Numbered from the stretch's first letter, positions 53,679-63,773 are shown. The stretch is 64,000 nucleotides of DNA from Streptomyces avidinii (GCF_014650695.1 NZ_BMVL01000001.1:797075-861074), one strand, 5' to 3'. The notes: a model not told the origin generated them from the sequence alone. Numbers and translations: made by a program.

Positions 53679-54607
53679 ACAGGCTGCCCATGAACGTCCC
53701 GGCCCCCGGTCTCCCGGCCCGGGTCCGCATCCACGAGGTCGGTGCCCGCGACGGGCTGCAGAACGAGAAGGGCGCGGTCCCCACGGCCGTGAAGGCGGAG
53801 TTCGTCCACCGCCTCGCCGGCGCCGGGCTGACCACCATCGAGGCCACCAGTTTCGTGCACCCCAAGTGGGTGCCCCAACTGGCCGACGCGGAGGAGCTGT
53901 TCCCGCAGCTCGCCGACGTCGCGGCGGATCTGCCCGTGCTCGTCCCCAACGAGCGCGGCCTCGACCGCGCGCTCGCCCTCGGGGCGCGGCGCATCGCGGT
54001 CTTCGGATCGGCCACCGAGACCTTCGCCTCCCGCAACCTCAACCGCACCGTCGCCGAGTCCCTCACCATGTTCGAGCCCGTCGTGGCCCGGGCCAAGGAG
54101 GGCGACGCGCACGTGCGCGGCTATCTCTCGATGTGCTTCGGCGACCCCTGGGAGGGCCCGGTCCCGGTCCACCAGGTCGTCTCCGTCGCCAAGGCCCTGC
54201 TGGACCTCGGCTGTGACGAGCTGAGCCTCGGCGACACGATCGGCGTGGCCACTCCGGGCCATGTCCAGGCCCTGCTCGCCGCGCTGAACGAGGCCGGCGT
54301 CACGACCGACCGTATCGGCGTGCACTTCCACGACACCTACGGCCAGGCCCTGTCCAACACCCTCGCCGCGCTCCAGCACGGCGTGACCACCGTGGACGCC
54401 TCCGCAGGCGGCCTCGGCGGATGCCCGTACGCGAAGAGCGCCACCGGGAACCTCGCGACCGAGGACCTGGTGTGGATGCTCGACGGCCTCGGCATCGAAA
54501 CCGGGGTCGACCTGGCCGCCCTCACCGCCACGAGCGTGTGGATGGCCGAACAGCTGGGACGCCCCAGCCCCTCCCGTACCGTCCGCGCCCTCTCCCACAA
54601 GGAGTAG
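53675..54607 (+). CDS. mvaB: Hydroxymethylglutaryl-CoA lyase
   Basis: A 310-aa TIM-barrel lyase splitting HMG-CoA into acetoacetate and acetyl-CoA, the last step of leucine degradation. [13 protein letters not shown] (metal-site Asp), [38 protein letters not shown] (His ligands) and [20 protein letters not shown] (catalytic Cys loop) are all present. The GTG start overlaps the mccA stop (GTGA) and follows GAGGAGGGGG, so it is translationally coupled to mccA. Confidence 0.94.
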   Translation: MNRLPMNVPAPGLPARVRIHEVGARDGLQNEKGAVPTAVKAEFVHRLAGAGLTTIEATSFVHPKWVPQLADAEELFPQLADVAADLPVLVPNERGLDRALALGARRIAVFGSATETFASRNLNRTVAESLTMFEPVVARAKEGDAHVRGYLSMCFGDPWEGPVPVHQVVSVAKALLDLGCDELSLGDTIGVATPGHVQALLAALNEAGVTTDRIGVHFHDTYGQALSNTLAALQHGVTTVDASAGGLGGCPYAKSATGNLATEDLVWMLDGLGIETGVDLAALTATSVWMAEQLGRPSPSRTVRALSHKE

Positions 54608-54614
54608 TCACACC

Positions 54615-55775
54615 ATGTCCCTCGACCACCGGCTCACCCCTGAGCACGAGGAACTCCGCCGCACCGTGGAGGCGTTCGCGCACGACGTCGTCGCCCCGAA
54701 GATCGGCGACCTGTACGAGCGGCACGAGTTCCCCTACGAGATCGTCGCCGAGATGGGCCGCATGGGCCTGTTCGGCCTGCCCTTCCCGGAGGAGTACGGC
54801 GGCATGGGCGGGGACTACCTCGCCCTCGGCATCGCCCTGGAGGAGCTCGCCCGCGTCGACTCCTCGGTCGCCATCACCCTGGAGGCCGGGGTCTCCCTCG
54901 GCGCCATGCCGCTCTACCTCTTCGGCACCGAGGAGCAGAAGCGCGAGTGGCTGCCGAGGATGTGCTCCGGCGAGATCCTCGGTGCCTTCGGCCTGACCGA
55001 GCCGGGTGCGGGCTCCGACGCGGGCGGCACCCGCACCACCGCCGTCCGTGAGGGCGACGAGTGGGTCATCAACGGCTCGAAGTGCTTCATCACCAACTCC
55101 GGTACGGACATCACCGGTCTGGTCACCGTCACGGCCGTGACGGGCCGCAAGGCGGACGGCCGCCCGGAGATCTCCTCGATCATCGTCCCGTCCGGCACCC
55201 CCGGCTTCACGGTGGCCGCTCCGTACTCCAAGGTGGGTTGGAACTCCTCGGACACCCGTGAGCTGTCCTTCGACGGCGTGCGGGTCCCCTTGGCCAACCT
55301 GGTGGGCCAGGAGGGCCGCGGCTACGCGCAGTTCCTGCGGATCCTCGACGAGGGCCGGATCGCCATCTCCGCGCTCGCGACCGGGCTCGCGCAGGGCTGT
55401 GTGGACGAGTCGGTGAAGTACGCCAAGGAGCGGCACGCCTTCGGCAAGTCGATCGGCGACAACCAGGCCATCCAGTTCAAGCTGGCGGACATGGAGATGC
55501 GCGCGCACATGGCCCGCATCGGCTGGCGCGACGCGGCCTCGCGGCTGGTGTCCGGTGAGCCGTTCAAGAAGGAGGCGGCGATCGCGAAGCTGTACTCCTC
55601 GACGGTCGCCGTGGACAACGCCCGCGACGCGACGCAGATCCACGGCGGCTACGGCTTCATGAACGAGTACCCGGTGGCCCGCATGTGGCGGGACTCCAAG
55701 ATCCTGGAGATCGGCGAGGGCACGAGCGAGGTCCAGCGCATGCTGATCGCGCGCGAACTGGGCTTCGCCGGCTAG
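54615..55775 (+). CDS. acdH: Acyl-CoA dehydrogenase (isovaleryl-CoA type)
   Basis: A 386-aa acyl-CoA dehydrogenase, starting 8 bp after mvaB. GAFGLTEPGAGSDAGGTRTT, CFITNSGTDITGLVTVTAVT, DGVRVPLANLVGQEGRGYAQ and the ATQIHGGYGFMNEYPVARMW to GEGTSEVQRMLIARELGF end are intact. Position in the leucine cluster fits isovaleryl-CoA or a broad branched-chain acyl-CoA substrate, as for AcdH of S. coelicolor (family recollection, not checked). Last gene of the operon; a terminator follows. Confidence 0.92.
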   Translation: MSLDHRLTPEHEELRRTVEAFAHDVVAPKIGDLYERHEFPYEIVAEMGRMGLFGLPFPEEYGGMGGDYLALGIALEELARVDSSVAITLEAGVSLGAMPLYLFGTEEQKREWLPRMCSGEILGAFGLTEPGAGSDAGGTRTTAVREGDEWVINGSKCFITNSGTDITGLVTVTAVTGRKADGRPEISSIIVPSGTPGFTVAAPYSKVGWNSSDTRELSFDGVRVPLANLVGQEGRGYAQFLRILDEGRIAISALATGLAQGCVDESVKYAKERHAFGKSIGDNQAIQFKLADMEMRAHMARIGWRDAASRLVSGEPFKKEAAIAKLYSSTVAVDNARDATQIHGGYGFMNEYPVARMWRDSKILEIGEGTSEVQRMLIARELGFAG

Positions 55776-55822
55776 TCGTCGGGCTCGTCCGCACGCGGAC
55801 GCAGCGACGGGCGGAACGAGGG

Positions 55823-55850
55823 GGGTCCTGAAAAAACTTAGGACCCCCTT
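55823..55850 (+). terminator. Terminator after acdH
   Basis: GGGGGTCCT and AGGACCCCC form a perfect 9-bp stem with loop GAAAAAACTT, 48 bp after the acdH stop. It isolates the leucine operon from the iron-box promoter of desE just downstream. Confidence 0.8.
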
Positions 55851-55863
55851 ACCGTTTCAGGCC

Positions 55864-55880
55864 AAGGTTAGGCTAACCTT
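55864..55880. promoter_or_regulatory. Iron box (DmdR1/IdeR-type) upstream of desE
   Basis: AAGGTTAGGCTAACCTT, palindromic except for its central base, matches the TTAGGTTAGGCTAACCTAA iron-box consensus bound by DmdR/IdeR with Fe2+. It is 52 bp before the desE start, so desE-desF would be repressed when iron is plentiful. Confidence 0.92.
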
Positions 55881-55931
55881 CCCCACGAACGGCTCAGTGG
55901 CCGCCCGGTACGCACGAAAACGGACATCGAC

Positions 55932-56969
55932 ATGCCCAAGTCCCGAACCTCCTCCTTCACCCGTCGCGGCTTCGTCGCGGCAGGTGGCGCCCTCGGCCTC
56001 GTAGCGGTGCTCGCCGCCTGCGGCGGCACCGACTCGGCGAAGGGCGACGGCGGCAAGGACAACGGCGCCGCGGCCTCCGGCCCCTGGACCTTCAAGGACG
56101 ACCTCGGCAAGGACGTCAGCACCAAGTCCACGCCGAAGAACATCGTCGCCTTCACCGGCACCGCCGCCGCCCTGTACGACTACGGCGTCCCGGTCAAGGG
56201 CGTGTTCGGCCCGACCAAGACCGCCGACGGCAAGCCCGACGTCCAGGCCGGCTCGATGGACATCTCCAAGGTCGAGATCCTCGGCAACGTCTACGACGAG
56301 TTCAACGTCGAGAAGTACGCGGCCCTCCAGCCCGACCTCCTCGTCACCAACACCTGGGACGGCACGTACTGGTACGTGCCGGAGGCCTCCAAGGACAAGA
56401 TCCTGAAGCTGGCCCCGGCCGCCGCGGTCAAGGTGGGCGGCGACGTCACCCTGGACAAGGCGCTGGAGCGCACCGCGGACCTCGCCAAGTCCCTCGGCGC
56501 CGACCTGAACGCCAAGAAGACCGTCGACGCGAAGGCCCGCTTCGAGGCCGCCGCCGCGAAGGTCCGCGAGGCCACCAAGGCCAACCCGGGCATCAAGGTC
56601 CTCGTGGGCTCCGGCTCCGCCGACCTGTTCTACGTCTCCACCCCGGAGACCTCGGCCGACCTGAAGTACTTCAAGCAGCTCGGCGTCGAGTTCGTCACCC
56701 CGGAGAAGCTGGACGAGGGCGGCTTCTTCGAGAGCCTCAGCTGGGAGAACGCCGGCAAGTACAAGGCCGACGTCGTCCTGCTCGACAACCGCACCGGCAC
56801 GCTGCAGCCCGACACGCTGAAGGAGAAGGCCACCTGGGCCGAGCTCCCCGCCGTCAAGGCCGGCCAGATCACCCCGCGCGTGACCGAGCCGATCTTCTCG
56901 TACGACAAGTGCGCCCAGCTCCTGGAAGACCTCGCGAAGTCCATCCAGAGCGCCAAGAAGGTCAGCTGA
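55932..56969 (+). CDS. desE: Ferrioxamine-binding lipoprotein of ABC importer
   Basis: A 345-aa class III substrate-binding protein for iron-siderophore uptake. The export signal carries a twin-arginine motif (FTRRGFVAAGG) and a lipobox ending LAAC with Cys30, so it is a Tat lipoprotein on the outer face of the membrane. The body shows NIVAFTGTAAALYDYGVPVK, LLVTNTWDGTYW and the long central helix (LGADLNAKKTVDAKARFEAA). It heads desE-desF and by position corresponds to DesE, which binds desferrioxamine complexes. Permease genes are not in the window. Confidence 0.92.
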   Translation: MPKSRTSSFTRRGFVAAGGALGLVAVLAACGGTDSAKGDGGKDNGAAASGPWTFKDDLGKDVSTKSTPKNIVAFTGTAAALYDYGVPVKGVFGPTKTADGKPDVQAGSMDISKVEILGNVYDEFNVEKYAALQPDLLVTNTWDGTYWYVPEASKDKILKLAPAAAVKVGGDVTLDKALERTADLAKSLGADLNAKKTVDAKARFEAAAAKVREATKANPGIKVLVGSGSADLFYVSTPETSADLKYFKQLGVEFVTPEKLDEGGFFESLSWENAGKYKADVVLLDNRTGTLQPDTLKEKATWAELPAVKAGQITPRVTEPIFSYDKCAQLLEDLAKSIQSAKKVS

Positions 56970-57033
56970 CCCTCGGCGCCCGGTGACCCCGGGCGCCCTG
57001 CAGGCCGTACCGACTCCAGGGGGACCTCTCCGC

Positions 57034-57933
57034 ATGACCGCCACCGCATCCGACGCCCCGGCCGTCGCACACTTCCGGTTCTTCGAGCTCGAAGTCGTCC
57101 GCACGCGCCGTCTGGGCCACTCGTTCCTGCGGGTCACGTTCGGCGGGGAGTCCCTCGCGGGCTTCCGTTCGGGCGGCTTCGACCAGAGCCTGTCCCTCTT
57201 CCTGCCCCCGTCCGGTCAGGAGCACACCGTGCTCCCGTCCACGGACGAGGACACCTGGTTCGCCGCCTGGCGCGGAATGCCGGAGGAGGAGCGGCCGGTG
57301 ATGCGCTCCTACACGGTGCGCGAGCAGCGCCGTACGACCGACGGGGCGGACGAGGTCGACATCGACTTCGTCCTGCACGGGGACACCGGCCCGGCGTCCC
57401 GCTGGGCCGGACAGGCCGTGGCCGGCCGCCGGATCCTGGCGATCGGACCGGCCGTCGCGGAGAACAAGTCCGTACGCTTCCAGCCGCCGGCCGACACCGA
57501 CGCGATCTGGATGTACGCGGACGAGACCGCCCTGCCGGCCGCGGCCGCGATCCTGGACCGGCTGCCCGCCGGGACGGGCGTCCGGGCCTGGTTCGAGGTC
57601 CCGCACGAGGACGACCGGCTCGACCTGTCGACGGCCGCCGACGCGGACATCACCTGGATCGTGCGCGAGAGCGACGGCCGGGAGCGGACGGAGCAGGTGC
57701 TGAACGCGCTGCGCGCGGCCGGACCCACCGCCGCCGTCGCCCCGTACGCCTGGCTGGCGGGCGAGGCCGCAACGATTCGCTCCGTGCGCCGCCACTTCGT
57801 GCAGGAACGATCCGTCGACCGCCGCGCCGTCCGCTTCACGGGTTACTGGCGACTCGGCGCGAGCGAGGAGCAGCTGCTCGCCGAGGCATACGCGGGCAAG
57901 GCTCCGAGCGAGGACCCGACGTCCGAGCTGTAG
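57034..57933 (+). CDS. desF: Siderophore-interacting FAD protein
   Basis: A 299-aa SIP-family NAD(P)H/FAD ferric-siderophore reductase. The FAD-binding motif is MRSYTVREQRR (about residue 90), followed by EVDIDFVLHGDTGPASRWA and the NAD(P)-site part IWMYADETALPAAAAILDRL, with a FTGYWRLGASEEQ end typical of SIPs. It would release iron from imported ferrioxamine by reduction. ATG 57034 follows AGGGGGA; 64 bp after desE, one transcript. Length 299 fits. Confidence 0.9.
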   Translation: MTATASDAPAVAHFRFFELEVVRTRRLGHSFLRVTFGGESLAGFRSGGFDQSLSLFLPPSGQEHTVLPSTDEDTWFAAWRGMPEEERPVMRSYTVREQRRTTDGADEVDIDFVLHGDTGPASRWAGQAVAGRRILAIGPAVAENKSVRFQPPADTDAIWMYADETALPAAAAILDRLPAGTGVRAWFEVPHEDDRLDLSTAADADITWIVRESDGRERTEQVLNALRAAGPTAAVAPYAWLAGEAATIRSVRRHFVQERSVDRRAVRFTGYWRLGASEEQLLAEAYAGKAPSEDPTSEL

Positions 57934-57963
57934 TCAGCTTTCTTACCCCGCAACGCACTTGAG

Positions 57964-57992
57964 ATGGGCCCTGGCTTTTCAGCCAGGGCCAT
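57964..57992 (+). terminator. Terminator after desF
   Basis: GGCCCTGGC (57967-57975) and GCCAGGGCC (57982-57990) form a 9-bp stem extended by AT pairs with a bulged G, loop TTTTCA, 30 bp after the desF stop and before the second iron box. Confidence 0.8.
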
Positions 57993-58010
57993 CTGCGTTT
58001 GGCGAAATAC

Positions 58011-58029
58011 TAAGGTTAGGCTAACCTAA
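58011..58029. promoter_or_regulatory. Iron box upstream of desABCD
   Basis: TAAGGTTAGGCTAACCTAA is a 19-bp iron box, nearly identical to the desE box and to the consensus. It ends 41 bp before desA. The biosynthetic operon would be co-regulated with desEF by iron. Confidence 0.93.
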
Positions 58030-58070
58030 GCCTCGCACGCCACACCCCACCCCTGCCCGGAGGAAAGTTG

Positions 58071-59564
58071 ATGCGCTCGCATCTGCTGAACGAGACGACC
58101 GCGGACCTCTACCGGCGCTCCGTCACCGAGGGCGTCGACCGCGTCGCCGCCAAACTCGCGACCACGCAGCGACCCCACACCGGTATATCCGTCGACGAAC
58201 TCGCTCCGGTCATCAACGGAATCGACCTGGACAAGCCGCTCGCCGACGCGTCCGCCGTCCTGGACGAGCTGGAGGACGTCTACCTGCGCGACGCGGTGTA
58301 CTTCCACCACCCACGCTACCTGGGCCACCTCAACTGCCCGGTCGTCATCCCCGCCGTGCTCGGCGAGGCGATCCTGTCGGCCGTCAACTCCTCGCTCGAC
58401 ACCTGGGACCAGTCCATCGGCGGCACGCTCATCGAGCGCCGCCTCATCGACTGGACCACCGAGCGCATCGGCCTCGGCCCCGGCGCGGACGGCATCTTCA
58501 CCTCCGGCGGCAGCCAGTCCAACTTCCACGCACTGCTCCTGGCCCGTGACGAGGCCTGCCGCCTCGTCATGAAGAAGGCGCTCGACGAGGGACGCGAGCT
58601 CACCAAGGCCGAACTCCTTCCGAAGCTGCGCATCTTCACCTCCGAGGCCAGCCACTTCAGCGTCCAGAAGTCGGCCGCGATGCTCGGACTCGGCTACGAG
58701 GCCGTCATCTCCGTCCCGGTCGACCGCAACCGCCGGATGGACACCGCGGTGCTCGCCCTGGAGCTGGAGGAGTGCGCCGCCGAGGGCCTCTTCCCCATGG
58801 CCGTCGTCGCCACCGCCGGCACCACCGACTTCGGGTCCATCGACCCGCTCCCCGAGATCGCCCGCCTGGCCGACGAGCACTCCGCGTGGATGCACGTGGA
58901 CGCCGCCTACGGCTGCGGGCTGCTGGCCTCACCGACCCGCCGTCACCTCCTCGACGGCATCGAGCGCGCCGACTCGGTCACCGTCGACTACCACAAGTCG
59001 TTCTTCCAGCCGGTCAGTTCCAGCGCCATGCTGGTGCGCGACCGCGACACTCTCAAGCACGCCACGTACCACGCGGACTATCTCAACCCGCGCCGCATGG
59101 CCGAGGAGCGCATCCCCAACCAGGTCGACAAGTCCATCCAGACCACGCGCCGGTTCGACGCGCTCAAGCTCTGGGTGACGCTGCGCGTCATGGGCGCCGA
59201 CGGCGTCGGCTCGCTCTTCGACGAGGTCATCGACCTGGCCGCGGCCGGCTGGGACATCATCGACGCCGACCCGCGCTTCGAGGTCGTCGTCAAGCCGCAG
59301 ATCTCCACGCTGGTCTTCCGCTACGTCCCCGAGGGCGACGGGATCCGCGGCGACCTGGTCGACGAGGCCAACCTGCACGCCCGCAAGGCCCTGTTCGCCT
59401 CCGGTGAGGCCGTCGTCGCCGGCACCAAGGTGGACGGCAAGCAGTACCTGAAGTTCACCCTCCTCAACCCGCAGACCACGACGGCCGACATCACGGCCGT
59501 CCTCGACCTTCTCGCCGCACATGCCGAGCAGTTCCTGGGAGAATCCCTTGCCCTCCACCGCTAA
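58071..59564 (+). CDS. desA: PLP-dependent lysine decarboxylase
   Basis: A 497-aa group II PLP decarboxylase making cadaverine from lysine, the first step of desferrioxamine synthesis. [51 protein letters not shown] and the Schiff-base Lys309 in [10 protein letters not shown] are present. The ATG at 58071 is preceded by GGAGGAAAG (the TTG just before is less likely). Length and motifs match DesA. First gene of desABCD, starting after the second iron box. Confidence 0.95.
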   Translation: MRSHLLNETTADLYRRSVTEGVDRVAAKLATTQRPHTGISVDELAPVINGIDLDKPLADASAVLDELEDVYLRDAVYFHHPRYLGHLNCPVVIPAVLGEAILSAVNSSLDTWDQSIGGTLIERRLIDWTTERIGLGPGADGIFTSGGSQSNFHALLLARDEACRLVMKKALDEGRELTKAELLPKLRIFTSEASHFSVQKSAAMLGLGYEAVISVPVDRNRRMDTAVLALELEECAAEGLFPMAVVATAGTTDFGSIDPLPEIARLADEHSAWMHVDAAYGCGLLASPTRRHLLDGIERADSVTVDYHKSFFQPVSSSAMLVRDRDTLKHATYHADYLNPRRMAEERIPNQVDKSIQTTRRFDALKLWVTLRVMGADGVGSLFDEVIDLAAAGWDIIDADPRFEVVVKPQISTLVFRYVPEGDGIRGDLVDEANLHARKALFASGEAVVAGTKVDGKQYLKFTLLNPQTTTADITAVLDLLAAHAEQFLGESLALHR

Positions 59565-60846
59565 GACCCACGACTTCATCGGCATCGGCGTCGGTCCGTT
59601 CAATCTGGGACTCGCCTGCCTGACCGCCCCGCTCGACGAGATCGACGGTCTCTTCATCGAGTCGAAGCCGCACTTCGAGTGGCACGCCGGGATGTTCCTG
59701 GACGGCGCCCACCTTCAGACGCCCTTCATGTCGGACCTGGTCACGCTCGCCGACCCGACCTCGCCCTTCTCCTTCCTGAACTACCTGAAGGACAAGGACC
59801 GGCTGTACTCCTTCTACATCCGGGAGAACTTCTACCCGCTGCGGGCCGAGTACAACGACTACTGCCGCTGGGCCGCCGACCGCCTCGACAACGTCCAGTG
59901 GTCCACCTCGGTCACCGAGGTCACCTACGACGAGCAGGCCGGCCTGTACGAGGTCCACACGGACAAGGGCGAGACCCACCTGGCCCGCCGCCTGGTCCTG
60001 GGCACCGGCACCCCGCCACACGTCCCGCAGGCCTGCGAGGGCCTCGGCGGCGACTTCCTGCACAACTCCGTCTACATGCAGAACAAGGCGGAGCTGCAGA
60101 AGAAGAAGTCGATCACCCTCATCGGCTCCGGCCAGAGCGCGGCCGAGATCTACTACGACCTCCTCGCCGAGATCGACGTCCACGGCTACCGGCTCAACTG
60201 GGTGACCCGCTCACCGCGGTTCTTCCCGCTGGAGTACACGAAGCTGACCCTGGAGATGACCTCCCCCGAGTACGTGGACTACTTCCACGCGCTCCCCGAG
60301 GACACCCGGTACCGGCTGGAGACCCAGCAGAAGAACCTCTTCAAGGGCATCGACGGCGACCTGATCAACGCCATCTTCGACCTGCTCTACCAGAAGAAGA
60401 TCAGCATGCCGGGCCAGGTCCCGACCACCCTGCTGACCAACACCTCCCTGAACAGCACCGCGTACGACACCACCACGGGCACGTACACGCTGGGGCTGCG
60501 CCAGGAGGAGCAGGAGCGGGACTTCTCCCTCACCTCCGAGGGCCTGGTGCTGGCCACCGGCTACAAGTACAGCTTCCCGGAGTTCCTGAACCCGGTGCGC
60601 GACCGGCTGAACTTCGACGGGCACGGCCGTCTCGACGCCGCACGCAACTACAGCATCGACACCACGGGCCGCGGGGTCTACCTGCAGAACGGCACCACCC
60701 ACAACCACTCCCTCACCTCGCCCGACCTGGGCATGGCGGCGTACCGGAACGCGTACATCGTCGGTGAGCTCCTCGGCCGCGAGCACTACAAGGTCGAGAA
60801 GTCCATCGCGTTCCAGCAGTTCGCCGCCCCGGAAGGCACCCTCTGA
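59548..60846 (+). CDS. desB: Cadaverine N-hydroxylating flavin monooxygenase
   Basis: A 432-aa FAD/NADPH monooxygenase that hydroxylates cadaverine on nitrogen. FAD site [41 protein letters not shown] site [16 protein letters not shown] (about residue 190) and [15 protein letters not shown] (about 338) are the NMO signature. I favour the TTG at 59548, which has GGGAG six bases upstream; an in-frame ATG at 59521 lacks one. Either start lies inside desA, so the two are translationally coupled. Confidence 0.93.
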   Translation: MPSTAKTHDFIGIGVGPFNLGLACLTAPLDEIDGLFIESKPHFEWHAGMFLDGAHLQTPFMSDLVTLADPTSPFSFLNYLKDKDRLYSFYIRENFYPLRAEYNDYCRWAADRLDNVQWSTSVTEVTYDEQAGLYEVHTDKGETHLARRLVLGTGTPPHVPQACEGLGGDFLHNSVYMQNKAELQKKKSITLIGSGQSAAEIYYDLLAEIDVHGYRLNWVTRSPRFFPLEYTKLTLEMTSPEYVDYFHALPEDTRYRLETQQKNLFKGIDGDLINAIFDLLYQKKISMPGQVPTTLLTNTSLNSTAYDTTTGTYTLGLRQEEQERDFSLTSEGLVLATGYKYSFPEFLNPVRDRLNFDGHGRLDAARNYSIDTTGRGVYLQNGTTHNHSLTSPDLGMAAYRNAYIVGELLGREHYKVEKSIAFQQFAAPEGTL

Positions 60847-61430
60847 TGAGCACCACCGAACTCCTCTTCTCCCGCACCGACAAAGAACTCGGTTCCTTCG
60901 CCGTGCGCCCCCTGGACCCCTTCGCCGACGCGGAGCTGCTCCACGGCTGGGTCACCCACCCGAAGGCCTCGTTCTGGATGATGCAGGACGCGTCCCTGCC
61001 GGACGTCGAGCGCGAGTACATGAGGATCGCCGCCCACGAGCACCACCAGGCCTTCATCGGCCTGCACGAGGGCCGTCCCGCGTTCCTGATGGAGACCTAC
61101 GACCCGTCCGAGCTGGAGCTGGTCGGCCTCTACGACGCCCGGCCGGGCGACGTCGGCATGCACTTCCTCGTCGCGCCCAGCGACACCCCGCTGCACGGCT
61201 TCACCCGCGCCGTGATCACCACCGTCATGGCCGCGATCTTCGCCGACCCCGCCACCGAGCGCGTCGTGGTCGAGCCGGACATCGCCAACACCGCCGTGCA
61301 CGCCCTCAACGAGGCCGTCGGCTTCGCTGCGGAGCGCCAGGTCACCAAGCCGGAGAAGGAAGCCCTGCTGAGCTTCTGCACCCGCGCGCAGTTCGAGGCC
61401 GCCACGGCCGCCCTGGGGGTCTCCATATGA
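60846..61430 (+). CDS. desC: N-hydroxycadaverine acyltransferase
   Basis: A 194-aa GNAT-fold acyltransferase of the IucB/RhbD type that adds succinyl (or acetyl) from CoA to N-hydroxycadaverine. GWVTHPKASFWMMQDASL, HEHHQAFIGLHEGRPAFLME and VVVEPDIANTAVHALNEAVG are family blocks. Its ATG overlaps the desB stop by one base (TGATG). Matches DesC in size and place. Confidence 0.94.
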   Translation: MSTTELLFSRTDKELGSFAVRPLDPFADAELLHGWVTHPKASFWMMQDASLPDVEREYMRIAAHEHHQAFIGLHEGRPAFLMETYDPSELELVGLYDARPGDVGMHFLVAPSDTPLHGFTRAVITTVMAAIFADPATERVVVEPDIANTAVHALNEAVGFAAERQVTKPEKEALLSFCTRAQFEAATAALGVSI

Positions 61431-63208
61431 GCCTCGCCGACGCCGTCGCCCACCTCTCCCCCGAGCTGTGGGCCCGCGCCAACCGCGCCCTGGTCCGCAA
61501 GGGCCTCGCGGAGTTCTCCCACGAGCGCCTGCTGACCCCGAAGCCGCTGGGCGACGGCCGCTACTCGGTCCTCAGCGACGACGAAACCGTGGAGTACCGC
61601 TTCGAGGCGGTCCTGCACGCCCTCGACCACTGGTCGGTCGACGAGGCCTCCATCACCCGCCACCGAGGCGGCGCCGAGCTGCCGCTGGACGCCCTCGACT
61701 TCCACATCGAGCTGCGCGAGAGCCTGGGCCTGAGCCCGGAGGTGCTGCCCGTCTACCTGGAGGAGATCTCCTCCACCCTGGCCGGCACCGGCTACAAGTA
61801 CACGAAGCCGCAGGTCTCCTCCGACGTCCTCGCGAAGTCCTCCTTCCAGGACATCGAGACGGGCATGACCGAGGGACACCCCTGCTTCGTCGCGAACAAC
61901 GGCCGGCTCGGCTTCGGCGTGCACGAGTACCTCTCGTACGCCCCGGAGACCGCGAGCCCCGTCCACCTGGTGTGGGTCGCCGCCCGCAAGGACGTCTCCA
62001 CCTTCACGGCGGGAGCGGGCCTGGACCACGACTCCTTCATGCGCGAGGAGCTCGGCGACGAGACCATCGGCGTCTTCGCCGAGCGGATGACCGCGCTGGG
62101 CCTGGACCTGGCCGACTTCCACCTCTTCCCGATCCACCCCTGGCAGTGGTGGAACAAGACCACGGTCACCTTCGCGGCCGAGATCGCGAACCGCCGCCTG
62201 GTGCTGCTGGGCGAGGGCCCGGACGAGTACCTCGCGCAGCAGTCGATCCGCACGTTCTTCAACCGGAGCGCGCCGCGCAAGCACTACGTCAAGACCGCCA
62301 TCTCGGTCCTGAACATGGGCTTCATGCGAGGCCTGTCGGCCGCGTACATGGAGGCCACCCCGGCCATCAACGACTGGCTGCACCAGCTGATCGAGGGCGA
62401 CGAGGTCCTGAAGTCGGTGGACTTCTCGATCATCCGCGAGCGCGCGGCGATCGGCTACCACCACCGCCAGTACGAGCGCGCCACCGATCGGTACTCCCCG
62501 TACCGCAAGATGCTGGCCGCGCTGTGGCGCGAGTCCCCGGTCAACCGGATCGAGGGCGACGAGCGCCTCGCCACGATGGCCTCGCTCCTGCACGTGGACG
62601 CCGAGGGCAAGTCCTTCGTCGGCGCCCTGATCGCGGAGTCGGGCCTGACCCCGGCCGAGTGGCTGCGCCACTACCTGCGCGCCTACCTGGTGCCGCTGCT
62701 GCACTGCTTCTACCAGTACGACCTCGCGTACATGCCGCACGGCGAGAACACCATCCTCGTCATCGAGGGCGGCCTGGTGAAGCGGGCGATCTTCAAGGAC
62801 ATCGCCGAGGAGATCGTCATCATGGACGCGGACGCGGTGCTGCCGCCCGCGGTCGAGCGGGTCCGGGCGGACATCCCCGAGGACATGAAGCTCCTTTCGA
62901 TCTTCACGGACGTCTTCGACTGCTTCTTCCGCTTCCTCGGCGCGATCCTCGCGGACGAGGGCATCTGCGACGAGGACACCTTCTGGCAGGCGGTCGCGGA
63001 CTGCGGCCACGCGTACCAGGAGTCGATGCCGCAGCTCGCGGAGCGCTTCGAGCGGTACGACCTCTTCGCCGAGGAGTTCCAGCTGTCCTGCCTGAACCGC
63101 CTCCAGCTGCGCAACAACAAGCAGATGGTCGACCTCGCCGACCCGGCGGCGGCCCTCCAGCTGATCGGCAACCTCAAGAACCCCGTCGCGGCCTTCGCCC
63201 GGCGGTGA
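61427..63208 (+). CDS. desD: NRPS-independent siderophore synthetase
   Basis: A 593-aa NIS synthetase (IucA/IucC family), which joins N-succinyl-N-hydroxycadaverine units with ATP to make desferrioxamine E/B-type products. Conserved parts: GHPCFVANNGRLGFGVHEYL, FPIHPWQWWNK, IRTFFNRSAPRKHYVKTAIS, YLVPLLHCFYQYDLAYMPHG and ENTILVIEGG (ATP site), and a FhuF-like C-terminal region. ATG 61427 overlaps the desC stop (ATGA). Two hairpins follow. Confidence 0.96.
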   Translation: MSLADAVAHLSPELWARANRALVRKGLAEFSHERLLTPKPLGDGRYSVLSDDETVEYRFEAVLHALDHWSVDEASITRHRGGAELPLDALDFHIELRESLGLSPEVLPVYLEEISSTLAGTGYKYTKPQVSSDVLAKSSFQDIETGMTEGHPCFVANNGRLGFGVHEYLSYAPETASPVHLVWVAARKDVSTFTAGAGLDHDSFMREELGDETIGVFAERMTALGLDLADFHLFPIHPWQWWNKTTVTFAAEIANRRLVLLGEGPDEYLAQQSIRTFFNRSAPRKHYVKTAISVLNMGFMRGLSAAYMEATPAINDWLHQLIEGDEVLKSVDFSIIRERAAIGYHHRQYERATDRYSPYRKMLAALWRESPVNRIEGDERLATMASLLHVDAEGKSFVGALIAESGLTPAEWLRHYLRAYLVPLLHCFYQYDLAYMPHGENTILVIEGGLVKRAIFKDIAEEIVIMDADAVLPPAVERVRADIPEDMKLLSIFTDVFDCFFRFLGAILADEGICDEDTFWQAVADCGHAYQESMPQLAERFERYDLFAEEFQLSCLNRLQLRNNKQMVDLADPAAALQLIGNLKNPVAAFARR

Positions 63209-63218
63209 CACACGGGGT

Positions 63219-63255
63219 GGGGTGGGCGTCGATACGGTCCCTCGACGCCCGCCCC
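63219..63255 (+). terminator. First hairpin after desD
   Basis: GGGGTGGGCGTCGA and TCGACGCCCGCCCC pair over 14 bp (one G-T), loop of 9 bases, 11 bp after the desD stop. No T-run. Confidence 0.75.
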
Positions 63256-63270
63256 GGCCCTTCCGCACGA

Positions 63271-63316
63271 CGGTGTGTCCGCGAAGCCCAGAATGGCCCT
63301 CTTCGCGGACACACCG
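63271..63316. terminator. Second hairpin, perfect 16-bp stem
   Basis: CGGTGTGTCCGCGAAG and its exact complement at 63301-63316 enclose a 14-base loop. It lies between desD and the convergent toxin gene and could end both transcripts. Confidence 0.85.
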
Positions 63317-63359
63317 CGCGTCTTCTCAGTCCGCCGCCAGCGCCGTATGCCCGTAGGGG

Positions 63360-63764
63360 CTATTCCTCGCCGAGGATGCGCAAGCTGTGCTTTTCCTTGA
63401 AGTACTCGTAGTCCTTGAGGTTCAAGGTCGCAAGCGGCAGATCGTAGGTGAGGCAGCAGGCAGCGATCCACATGTCGTTGGTCGGCTGCGGCCGTCCTGC
63501 CTTCCTGCCGGCGGCGGACAGCTTGCCCCAGGTGGCCGCGACGGCTTCGTCCCCGGGCAGGACGGGGATGCCGGACAGCCAGTCAGCGAGTTCCTGGCGT
63601 CGTCCGCTGCCCCAGTCCCGGATCTCGGCCCATTGGGTCAGCTCGCCGAAGGTGACGAAGGTGATCAGTGGCTTGCGGCCGATCAGCCGGGTGGCCAGCG
63701 GGCCGGTCAGCTTGCCCTTGTGGGTGAGGGAGGCGACGTCGGTGTCGAGGATGACTGGTTGCAT
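63360..63764 (-). CDS. vapC: PIN-domain toxin (VapC-like ribonuclease)
   Basis: A 134-aa PIN domain nuclease with the four acidic metal-binding positions in place: Asp in ILDTDVAS, Glu in TFGELTQ, Asp in PTNDMWIAA and Asp in LNLKDYEYF. Such toxins cut tRNA or rRNA and are blocked by a co-encoded antitoxin. It starts 9 bp after the antitoxin stop. PIN proteins of this subtype can also be stand-alone, but the small acidic gene upstream supports a toxin-antitoxin pair. Confidence 0.87.
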   Translation of the reverse strand: MQPVILDTDVASLTHKGKLTGPLATRLIGRKPLITFVTFGELTQWAEIRDWGSGRRQELADWLSGIPVLPGDEAVAATWGKLSAAGRKAGRPQPTNDMWIAACCLTYDLPLATLNLKDYEYFKEKHSLRILGEE

Positions 63765-63773
63765 GGCGGCGGC

